NCBI GenBank assembly: GCA_951812925.1
Contig: OX638371.1
Location: 248,001 to 312,000 of the forward strand
Direction of reading: 5' to 3'
Source: Calliopum simillimum
Lineage: Eukaryota; Arthropoda; Insecta; Diptera; Lauxaniidae
DNA: 64,000 bases
Shown: positions 48,413-58,130 of the stretch, piece by piece
Position numbering within the stretch: the stretch's first letter is position 1
Layout of the letters: every line of letters begins with the position of its first letter
Translations under genes and position numbers: made by a program
Notes under the pieces: model-generated
The model's input: only the letters and a program-made list of their open reading frames with translations
Database searches by the model: none
What the model was told of the DNA's origin: nothing

Positions 48413-49228
48413 TAGGAGTCTGCACAAGACATCTTGAAATAAAGTGTACTTTTTTTTACACCCACATTTTACACTGAACTGATGGATTTGATCCAAAAAA
48501 TTCAAGATTCAAATCATCGTGTACACTGATTTCATTTTGACACTATTTACATTGTCTTGTTTTATCAGTGTGAAAAATAAACTTGGTTCTAAAAAATACA
48601 TCAGTGAACTCTATTTTATAAAAACAAATACATCAGGTCACTGTAAAACGTGCTAGTAGAGAAACCACAATAAAATGTATGATATGGTAACACTTGCAGA
48701 ATTGTAGTAGCTTTCATACATTTTTGCGACAGAGAGAGAGAGCGTAAACAAAAAAGAGGCACAAGAAGAGAGCGATAAACTACCCAGCAGCCAAGTATGG
48801 AATTTATTACTTGGAGAATATATTATATAATACGTTATTTTTGGTTATGAATATAATGTATTCCAAAGAATGTACGCGGTAATCTCTTTTGCCTATGTTT
48901 GCATATTGATTGATTTGCAGAAGATGGAATGTATTTTTTTCATGTTCTTTTGTTCTTGTTATTGTTTCGTGTGAGAATTCTTTACGCAATAGTTATCTGA
49001 CGCCGCCTTCATGTCGCCTACGATTTTGACATTCTACAGAAATATTTCAGTTTTGTGTTGTAACGCGTAGCTGGTGGTAGTAAAATATTACAAAAAAAAT
49101 ATAAAATGTATTCTAAAAGGCATTGGCGACGCATTTTATCAAAAAAAAAAAAAAAAATTGTGCAAGGGAACCGTTACAAGAAAATATTAATAGTGTTGTT
49201 GATAGTGCAGAAGTGAATTATATTGCAC
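48413..49228. other. unidentified insertion in mosaic repeat R3
   Basis: R2 reads continuously from CAGTACCTAC into ATACCAAATTTC (near 26205), but R3 leaves it at TAGGAGTCTGCACAAGAC and rejoins at GGGAAGTTCTACGCGC. The insert is about 815 bp, AT-rich and non-coding, with repeated TGTACACTGA/ACATCAGTG-like phrases. No clear terminal repeats were seen. Confidence 0.45.
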
Positions 49229-49777
49229 AGGGAAGTTCTACGCGCAACGGCGATATTTCGCCCACTTTCAGATCAGAGATGCCTTATAGCAAGTAGGCTC
49301 TCCACAGCTAATTTTAGAATGATTACTTTATTAGTTTTCTTTTTATACCGTATTATATTTTTGTGGGCGGTGCCACGCCCTTCAACGAGTTTTCCAAATA
49401 TAACGGCATATAACATATTAATACTTGTTTGCAAAGGTAACATCTCCTAAATTTTCATCAAAATTGTTGGAGTCGTTTTCGAGTAATATTGAATCAAAAT
49501 TTTCAAGTGCTAAAAAGTAGGCGTGGCACTTCTTCGACCCCGCCCACTTTTTGTCTGTTACAATGTATTATCATGCCGTACACGCTCACCAAATTTCATT
49601 TATGGTTTGCGAGTTATAACCATATCAAATTTAAAATTTAATGCGATGCCACGCCCCCTGGTGAGCATTTACAAAGTTCAAGCCTAGCTCATTATCTGAA
49701 GTTTGATTAAAATAGATGTAGCCGTTTTCGAGAAAAAGTTTTGCCCGTTCCAAACATACATACAATGTACATAAGTA

Positions 49778-51066
49778 AAGGGTGTTTTTTTTAGAGGTTT
49801 GTTTTTCGAATAGAGATAAAACTGGCATTTTGTGGTCAAATCTGGCAACTCTAATGTCATTTATGTTCAGTTTGGTTTGCCATTTCATCATGAACAGGTT
49901 GACAAAAGGACAACGCTTGCAAATCGTGCAAATTTATTTCGAAAATAATGGTTCAGTTCGCGAAGTTTACCGCAAGCTCCGTCCATTTTATGGTCGACAT
50001 AATCGTCCATCAGAGCAATTAATTCGGTTAACCATGGGTCGTTTTCGCACTACGTTTACTTTATGTGATAATACGCATCCGCAGAGACGTCGAACAGTGC
50101 GCACCGAAGAAACAATTGCCGCTGTGTTGAAGAGGACCCGAATGAATCGATTCGCCACCGTGCACAGCAATTGGAGCTTTGTCCATCAACTTTATGGAAG
50201 ATTTTGCGCAAAGATCTTGGCTTGCGACCTTACAAGATCCAGCTTGTGCAAGAATTAAAGCCGCGAGACCATGCAATGCGTCGTGATTTTGGTGTATGGG
50301 CCGAAAATGAGATTGATCTCGATGCTGATTTTCATCGCAAAATTTTGTTCAGTAATGAGGCTCATTTTTGGTTGAATGGCTACGTCAACAAGCAAAATTG
50401 CCGCATTTGGAGTGAAGAGAATGCACATGAGACCCTTGATACGCCATTACATCCACAAAAACTGACTGTTTGGTGTGCTCTATGGGCTGGTGGAGTCATT
50501 GGGCCATACTTCTTCCGAAATAATGCTGGAGAGTCAGTTACCGTTAATGGAGACCGGTATAGAGCCATGATAACCGACTATTTTGTTCCCGAATTGGATG
50601 GCATGAATGTGGATGAGTTATGGTTCCAACAAGACGGCGCTACATGCCACACAGCGCACGTCACAATCGATTTATTGAAGGAAACATTCGATGAGCGCAT
50701 AATTTCGCGGAATGGACCTGTCAATTGGCCACCAAGATCGTGTGATTTGACACCATTGGATTCTTTGGGGATATGTGAAGTCGCTCGTCTACGCCAACAA
50801 ACCAGAAACGTTAGGGGACTTGGAAGCCAACATTCGTGGCGTTATTGCCGACATACGGCCCCATATGCTCGAAAAAGTGGTTGAAAATTGGACCTGTAGA
50901 ATTGGCTTTATTCGAGCCAGCCGCGGCGGCCACATGCCCGAAATCATATTTAAACATTAATGGCATAAAATTATCCTTCCAATAAAGCCAAATTGATGGA
51001 CATTTAAACGATTTTCTTGTGTTTTATTTCAATTCGAAGTTTTATACCTCTAAAAAAAACAACCTT
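49778..51066 (+). mobile_element. mariner-like DD41D (rosa-type) transposon
   Basis: 1289-bp element flanked by TA (49776-49777, 51067-51068). The ends are AAGGGTGTTTTTTTTAGAGG and the matching complement with one or two mismatches. R2 near 27130-27150 shows the same site without the element. DD41D 'rosa' elements were first described from the tephritid Ceratitis rosa. Confidence 0.88.
49890..50960 (+). pseudogene. DD41D transposase, frameshifted twice
   Basis: Starts MNRLTKGQRLQIVQIYFENN, an HTH region. A frameshift near 50130 leads to the HTH-linker LCPSTLWKILRKDLGL. The catalytic block has FSNEAHFWLNG, where relatives have Asp in place of Asn, then WFQQDGATCHTA and CDLTPLD. The Asp of QQD and that of PLD are 41 residues apart. 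A second frameshift or small deletion near 50770 precedes the C-terminal part, ending at 50960. The changed first acidic residue and the frameshifts make it inactive. Confidence 0.87.
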
Positions 51067-51090
51067 TACATACAATTTTATCTCGTATAA

Positions 51091-51439
51091 GAAGAGAAGA
51101 CAAAAGCCAGTGTTGCCCATCAAAGATGAGTATTTATCAATTAATTTTAAGCAAAAATTCCAAAAAACTCAAACGAAACGTCAAAAGAATTTATTCTAAA
51201 AATAGCAGAGCAAGATAAAAGGTAAATAACAATTTTTAATTTATTTAACGAAATTTACTATCTTAAAAATTAAGATGAAGAAAGAAACTTTGATTTTTCA
51301 GTGCTGCCAATTTTTTTTCAGTGCTGCCAAACTTTCGACTGTTATATTTAATTGTAGATGCGCGTGTTTTTTTTTTGTCATACATAATTAATTATATATA
51401 TGCGTCAAAAGAAACATTCCTAATATCAAGCAACTATTA
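51091..51439. other. AT-rich spacer with a MITE terminus
   Basis: Holds a TATATGCGTCAAAAGAAACA motif (51393-51416) like the ends of the 13295-13685 element, then TAATATCAAGCAAC at 51421-51434, which recurs at 54933. No gene. Confidence 0.4.
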
Positions 51440-52517
51440 AACACTCACGGTAAAAAAAAACGATTTTAATTTTGTAAGATATTTTAAAATTGTTGTGTAA
51501 ATCAATATTTACCCTTATTTGATTATCCTCAGTTCAATATTATTAAGTTTAAAATTATTAAGTTTAATATTATTAATAAAATTGGTTTTTTTTAGCCTGT
51601 TTTTTGTTTTAAAATGGCCTTAATTGGATTGAGGTTGGGGCTTTTGCCCGGCCATTTGCTTGACTTAATTCCCAAAAGGTCATTATATTTCTTTGTCAAC
51701 GCGAAAATAAATAGCTCGTTATTGTAAATTTATCGAAAATATAAAGCAAAACATAATGGTGAATGGGACCATCTAGCGATTTCCAACGAGGACAAGGTGC
51801 AAAATCATCTTGATATATGACTTCTGTTAAGAGCTCGCTTATTCGGTCGATGTTAGGTAAAACGCCGAGTTTAATGATATCAATATAAACTGAGGAGTTA
51901 ATATAACCTTCCAAAAGTGTAATTTCTCCAACCCATTGGCTTGTTATTGCCGTAAGGCCATCACATATGGAGTGCTTTGTAGACATGAGAGCTAATTTTT
52001 TCTGCGGCGCACCGTATATTCCAAATTGAAATTGATGAGATTTGTTTGGCCCTCATAAGAGAATGTGAGTTAAGCCCAATCTTTAAACATCCAATTCGTT
52101 TTTCCTTTACACCAGTTTAATTCGGAAGACCGCATTTTGTGTGTGAGAATCGGTTTTCTCGCAGGACTGCGGGTAAAGAAATTATTTTCTCTCAAGCGGC
52201 GCTTTACAGTTGAGGTGATAATTCTATATTTTGGTTATCCTTTACCTCCGCAGCAATTTGGGGACTAGTTTTAAGCCAATCGCGCAGGGCTATTTTTACT
52301 ACACCTCTGTCTTCCTTCTCAATTGTTTTTCTTGGACGGCCACTTCCAGTGCGACGCAATAAACTCTCTGTTTTCAAAAAACTTTTCAAAATTGTCATAC
52401 GGAGAACTTTCTTTATCAAATTTTACGCGATATATCCACATCCCTAAAATTTTGCTGCTTATATCAATTTTTTGGTTTTCGGTCAAAACCCTTTTTTTTA
52501 AATATCGTTGTTTTAAC
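51440..52517 (-). mobile_element. decayed Tc1-like element, remnant 2
   Basis: Same family as 34549-35490 (start ACACTCACGGTAAAAAAAA, end near AAATATCGTTGTTTTAAC). Minus-strand fragments include an HTH/AT-hook region (RRTGSGRPRKTIEKEDRG), a middle piece with YQDDFAPCP, and a WPGKSPNLN-type C-terminus. Stops and frameshifts throughout. It directly abuts fragment E. Confidence 0.7.
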
Positions 52518-53080
52518 GCGATGATAAAATTATTATTATAAACAACGGACCACCAGGCTCAGTGACAACACAAACAGCTGGTTCAGGTCCACAACCAGCT
52601 TCCACTGACACCAGAGCTTCAGTGCCATTGGCCCCAATTGGAGCGGACACAGCTAGTCCTGTGATTGCTGCAGATGCGAATGCAGCATCAATTTTAGCTC
52701 CGCCTATCGGTGTTCCAGCTCTATCGCAGTCACTATCTCCAGAACAACCTCCCGTAGGTGGATTTATTTGTGTACCAGTATGTGTGAATGAAACTCATCC
52801 AGCAGATGCTACAAAGACCATTGAAATTGAAAAAACAGTATGTTATCCCGCACCTCCACCTGAGGCACAAGCACCAGCTCCAGCTCCAGCTGCAGTGAAT
52901 GGCATTATACCAGCTGCCCAACAACAGCCTGACCTTATGAAAAAGCCAAGGGAAGAAAGAGCATCGACAGCTATGCTGCCGCAGAATTTAATGATAAAAA
53001 CTTCAGAGACAAGCACTAGCCCATGCGCAAACTTTATGATTTCGGTTTTGATGATTCTGGCAGCTTATTGCTTGTATTAA
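52518..53080 (+). pseudogene. array fragment E: exon 2 only, close copy of paralogue D
   Basis: Homology to D begins at GCGATGATAAAATTATT (D position about 42911) and covers the core DDKIIIINNGPPGSV, the module GGFICVPVCVNET to IEKTVCYPAPPPE (23 residues between the two outer cysteines), and the GPI-type end to a stop at 53078-53080. A stop codon (52514-52516) lies just upstream, and no signal peptide, exon 1 or start codon is present. Relative to D, two internal segments are missing, both as whole codons, so the frame stays open. An extra Cys occurs in the module (VPVCVN). It is probably a dead fragment, unless it is used as an exon from elsewhere. Confidence 0.75.
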
Positions 53081-53140
53081 GAGGTTGAGTGGAAACCAAA
53101 AGAAAGAGTTAGGGAGTTAGAAAATGCTTGTGATGATTAA

Positions 53141-54304
53141 CACTGTTCGACACAAAAAATCCAATTTTGAAGTTTTTTATCCACTGTGCATGAAAAAAAC
53201 AAAAATACCGCATTCTTGTGTTAAATCGATGAATTTAACTATATGATCCTGACATCTGAGGTGTATCATGTGTTCAGCAAATTTATGCAGGAGATATTTT
53301 TTGTAGAAAATTTTAACCCTGTACAACCCCCACATGTGGGTCATTTTTGTCCTTTTCTTAAAAAGGTACAAAAATTACACATAAAACAGGGGAATATTGA
53401 GTCAGTATGGACTACAGAAATATTTGCTATATAATTTCCCTAATAGTTGCTGAACACTAAAAAAGCAAAATTTCATCCCGAAAGCAAAAAAAATCGTTAA
53501 GTCAGTAAGCATTTCTAACAATCAATATTTTCCAAATTTCACCCCACTGTAAAACTCTAAAACTACATTTTGGACAAAACTCGTTCTCACAAAATCATAA
53601 CGAAATCACAAAAGGATCATTTTCCTTGAACATATTAACCCATTATATCCTGTTTTTATGGGTCTTTTTGACCCCCTTTTCAAAAACTGAGCCACAATGG
53701 GTTAAAAAAAATTTCCAAAAATATCCTACAAAAAATTTCACTAAGTGTTATCAAATACAAAAAATTCTTAAAACATAAGTTAAGCGCGTCAGGGATGTAA
53801 TTAATATGCAATGTGAAAAGTCCTAATTGATTTTAACGATTTTTTTGTTTTCGGGCTAAAATTTCGACCTTTACGTGTTTAAAAACTAGTAGTGTAATTT
53901 TATAGCGAGTATTTCCGTAGTACATACTGACTCAATATTCTCCTATTTTAGGTGTCATTTTTGTACCTTTTTAAGAAATGGGCAAAAATTACCCACATGG
54001 TGGGGTTGTACAGGGTTAAAATTTTCTACAAAAATACTCCCCGCAATATCCTGCATAAGTTTGCTGAACATGTGATACACCTCAGACGTAAGGATCATAT
54101 AGGTAAATTCATCGATTTAACACAAGAATGCGGGATTTTTGTTTTTTTTCATGTACAGTGGATAAAAAACTTCAAAAATGGATTAAAAAAAATGTGACGT
54201 GCTGGAGAAAAACCACGAGACACGGTATTTTTTTTAACGTCTACTTTAAGAATTTTTTGGATTTCTAATGTGTTTTACAAAAAGTTCGAAATTGTCGAAC
54301 AGTG
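53141..54304. mobile_element. fold-back element, ends CACTGTTCGACA
   Basis: The 1164-bp near-complete palindrome has ends CACTGTTCGACA and TGTCGAACAGTG. Arms of several hundred bp share GGTGTATCATGTGTTCAGCA, ATCGATGAATTTA, CATGTGGGT and ATATTGAGTCAGTATG. The centre has AACCCATTATATCC and CACAATGGGTT. A TAA flanks each side (53138-53140 and 54305-54307). The corresponding site behind D (near 43714) is uninterrupted. Confidence 0.85.
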
Positions 54305-54410
54305 TAATTTAAAAGGGAACAATGAATATTGTTAAGTCAGTAAGAAAAATTCAAACTTTTTTTGTGGAATCTCAATGTATCAAATGTGAAATCTCAAATT
54401 AATTTACATA

Positions 54411-54668
54411 TCGTCGGGTTAAAAATACAACTAGACACCTACACATATTGATGTTTTGAGTTAAGTATACAGAAACATGAAGAAAAAATGGCTCTATGCT
54501 TCAGTATAATCGGTTTTTTGAATTGTGGTCCCCATTCAATTTTATATAAAGAAAAAAATCAGAAAACTGCGAAATCCCACACAAAAAAAGAAATTTCAAA
54601 AAACTCAAAACGCTTTTTTCTCAAAATATGAAAAATGTAAATGTTTAGTTGTAGTTTTAACCCGACGA
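54411..54668. mobile_element. 258-bp MITE, ends TCGTCGGGTTAAAA
   Basis: Ends TCGTCGGGTTAAAAATACAA and the complement, flanked by TA (54409-54410, 54669-54670). The D flank near 43814-43820 is the empty site. No coding capacity. Confidence 0.88.
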
Positions 54669-54938
54669 TATGTTGTTTTGCGCTTAAATTTTTAGAATTA
54701 AAATAGATGTTTAGCTTTAATATTCTGAACGATTAACAAAAAAGAATAAAAGCACTTGCAATTACTATGAAATTTTCAAGTTTTACATGTTTGTATGTAT
54801 GTTATCGTTTCATGTAAAGCCACGTGTTCTAAATTTTAATGAAATATTATTAATTAATCTGAAATAAAAACAGTATTAAAAAGAAATTGCAAATATTTTG
54901 TTTAATTTATATCAACCAATGACATTCTGACATAATAT

Positions 54939-55232
54939 CAAGCAACGATTATATAAATTCCAAGATGACAAGTAAATATTGCTATACCCCTGCAGTTAAG
55001 ATATGAAACAGTCTACAAAAAATACTAGTTCACGGTTAGTACTAGTCCGAAACTAGTGAGAAAGGGATGCAGTGGGGGTTGATTTGATATCAGCTTGTAG
55101 TTTGTTGGGGCAAATAGATTTGAATCTTGACGAAAACAAAATACAATTTTCGTTTTTGTTTTTGAAATAATTTGTGTTTTATGTCGCTTGAATTGTGTGT
55201 CAAAATAAATTGTGAAAAAAAAAATGAAATTA
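54939..55232. other. AT-rich spacer
   Basis: No gene. It contains ACTAGTTCACGGTTAGTACT-like phrases that recur at 55720-55920 inside the tandem unit. Confidence 0.35.
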
Positions 55233-55236
55233 TTAA

Positions 55237-55593
55237 GGGGATACCTTTAATCTCGTAAGCTCGTAAACCATGAAAAACTCGAAAGTTTACGAGCTTGTTT
55301 TCAGGAACACACATTTCTAAAAACGTGTAAACAGCGTATCAGCTGTCATATAATTTGAATAACATTCAATTCAAATTCAATTTTCAAAACAAAAATTTAT
55401 TTTCTATACATTTATTTGACAACAATCGCTCTCGTACTTTTTCGAGGCTATTTACGCATCGAATTTGCCTCGTAAGTTTTCTAGGCCTGGTAAACTTTTT
55501 TTTCATACAAATTTTTAAATTTTGTTTACGAGACTCGAAATTTTTCGAGGTTTACGTGCTTTTCGAGGCTTTTACGAGTTTAAAGGAATCCCC
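55237..55593. mobile_element. MITE flanked by TTAA
   Basis: The 357-bp sequence between TTAA (55233-55236) and TTAA (55594-55597) starts GGGGATACCTTTAATCTCGT and ends with the near-complement (ACGAGTTTAAAGGAATCCCC). Inner arms repeat CGTAA/TTTACGAG blocks. TTAA flanks are typical of piggyBac-type elements, but no transposase is present. Confidence 0.65.
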
Positions 55594-58130
55594 TTAATGA
55601 ATTAATTTTTGTTAATGTTTAATGTAATTTAACTTTTTTTAAATTTATTTTAAGAAAATATGTACATATGTATGTATACACTCAAATAAAAAAAAAAAAA
55701 AATAATATTACTATACATACTACGATACCACTGGTTGAAGATTAGTTGACTACTTCACACCACAACTAGCCCCGGACTGGTGTAAAAGTAATGCAAAAGG
55801 GATCAATTGAAATTTCGTAGGACATCAACACACAAAAAAGAACAGTTGCTTATATGTAAAAAGGCTTGAACTCGGACTAGTACTGGTTGATAAAAGACTA
55901 GTTATTGAACTACAATTAAACTAGTCCGTTTGTCTGCAGGGTACCTTATCTGCGTTTAATAATTTTGAAGTTTCATGTTAAATACAATAAACAAACCCAG
56001 AAATCTAAATATGTTTGTCTTTGTGTAGATTTATTTTTATTTTTTTTAAATGTCAAGAAAAATCAAGATTTTTTCTCCAAAATTCCAAGCGAAACCCAAT
56101 TTGTATTTAGCAACCCTAGACCCGATACAGTAAAAGGTTATCCAACTTCAGAACGATGTTTGATAAAAAAAAAAATTATGTTTTAGAGAATATAAATTTA
56201 TAAGTTGTATTTCGTATGGAAATGTCAGCAATCTCCATTTTTTTCATGAATGTGTATGATATGCCATTTAGTTGCATTTGACGAAAATAGCAATACCAAT
56301 ACATACATACGTCTAATTCCAATTCATACGTATCTATGGTCAAAAACTGCCAATCAAAACAAAGATAGCAATATCCATTGGAGATTTTACACTTTTTGCA
56401 CCTCTCCAATGTCCACAATGAAAAATAGCGATTTTTTTATTTTTTTTAATTTTCCTTGGTTTTGGCATGAAACGAAACTATGCATCAAATTCCAAGGAAA
56501 ATCGGTGGAGGTGGAGCAATTCTTGGTACGCTATACGCAACAATATCCACTTGATTGAAACAAACATTTCTGATCGAATTTAAGGAATTAATAAGTCAAA
56601 ACAATTTCAAATGCATATCGTAGCCTGAAAATACGAACTAAAAACATATGTATGTATATATTTGAATAATTTTTTATGACTTACAATTCAGAATTGTTAA
56701 AGAAATGTACAAATACCCCTGAAAACTCGTTGTAATTTGAATTTTATAACTACCATGATACAAAGGTACGAGGTGAACACAATTTCTCATTGGGCATGGT
56801 TACTAATTTTTTAAGCACCTAAATAAAATTTGAAAATTTTAGTAATGGATCATTTGAAGTGTTCCATTCAGTAATCAAGTTAAAGTAAAATAAAATACGA
56901 GAATGCTCAAAATTTGTGTTACCTAGAACCTTTGTACCATGTTTATCGTATATTTTGCTTTTTTAATGAAAAATTTATTAATTTTTTAATTAAAAAAAAG
57001 TTTTTTTGTTACTCACCAGGAGCTGTATTTTATGCAAAAAATAACTCTGAGCCTACACTTTTAAAAGTCACAAAGGAAAAATTGGTGACGCAATGCGAAT
57101 CATTAGGTTAACAAAATTTATTGTACTTCTCAGAAAGTGATATATCTATGTATGTATGTGTACATAAATGCTATACGTACCAGCTTAACCTTGGGAAATT
57201 TGTCATACGTACCAACTAAAAGGACGAAGCTGCTCATGTCTCAGAGGTTTTTTTTTACTTTTTTGCTTAGAGAAAAATGTTGTTTTGTGCATTAATATGT
57301 TTCGAAAAAGTTTTTTTTATATAACATACTTTCGTATTACAAGCAAAGCGGTATCGACAAAAGCAAACTGCCCTGGTTATTTAGTAGAATGATTTAGTAG
57401 TTACTATAATATTTAATATGGTAATTACTTTAGCAAAAGAAAAAAAAAATATACAATGCAAGATCGACTAAAAGTATACAAAAAATTGTTCGCAATAATC
57501 ATACTACTATCTGTCTGTCTGTGTCTACATAACTCGAGAACCGTTCGTCTGATTTGCATGATTTTTTTTTTTTCATTTATAGATAATATGCATGGCAAGG
57601 TTTAAGGCTACATTTTGTTTCGAAATACCCTCGGCTTCGTCCGGGTTCTTGGAAATTCCTACAACTTAAAAATCAGTTATCCGATTTGCATGATTTTCTG
57701 CTATCAGGTGAAATTTCAGGACAAACTTTAATTTGAAATACCCTCGGCTTCGCCCGGAATATTTAAAAATTCTAGCACAGGGACAAATAACATCCACTGG
57801 AAAAATGCCCAATGCAGCGATATAAAAAAAGACCTTCTGAGACTGTTTGATAGATATGAATAAGATTAGGTACATACATTTTTAAAGGGTATCATGAAGG
57901 GGCGAACGAAGTCGCTCCCGGGCAACTAGTATTTATTATGTATTATATAATGTATTCAGGTCATTGCAAATTCGCAGCTTTATTTCAATTCCCGTATTTT
58001 AAAGCCGATGTGGGCTTGGAACCTCCTATTTTATCACGTCGGAATTCTGAGATATCCTTGTTTTAAAGTGCGAAAAATGCTGTATTCTAGGATATCGCAC
58101 AGTTGTTGTTGTAGCAACTCCAAACAAAAC
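55551..58130. repeat. tandem duplication, unit 1 (2580 bp)
   Basis: Bases 55551-58130 recur directly at 58131-60710. The unit starts inside the right end of the TTAA MITE and ends CAACTCCAAACAAAAC. Line-by-line reading found two substitutions (near 56531 and 56734) and no indels. It holds no supported gene. The small open frames are duplicated with it. Confidence 0.97.
57480..57931. repeat. possible non-autonomous Helitron-like 3' part
   Basis: Two blocks with ACCCTCGGCTTCGnCCGG (57629 and 57741) precede a hairpin-forming GGGGCGAACGAAGTCGCTCC and the ending CGGGCAACTAGT. A short GC hairpin followed by CTAGT resembles the 3' end of many arthropod Helitrons. The 5' end was not found. Confidence 0.35.

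Larger units (their letters stand above)
47324..51090. repeat. mosaic repeat, copy R3, interrupted twice
   Basis: Starts GTACCTGGAGACCGATCCCT and ends ACAATTTTATCTCGTATAAG then AAGAGAAGA, as in R1 and R2. It is interrupted by unidentified sequence at about 48413-49228, where R2 is continuous, and by the DD41D element at 49778-51066. Confidence 0.7.
53081..54938. repeat. duplicated 3' flank of paralogue D behind E
   Basis: Matches D 43655-45957 after removal of the fold-back element there. Shared blocks include GAGGTTGAGTAGAAACC-like, GGGAACAATGAA, AATAAAAGCACTTGCAA and ATCAACCAATGACATTC. It carries two insertions of its own (53141-54304, 54411-54668). Confidence 0.8.
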
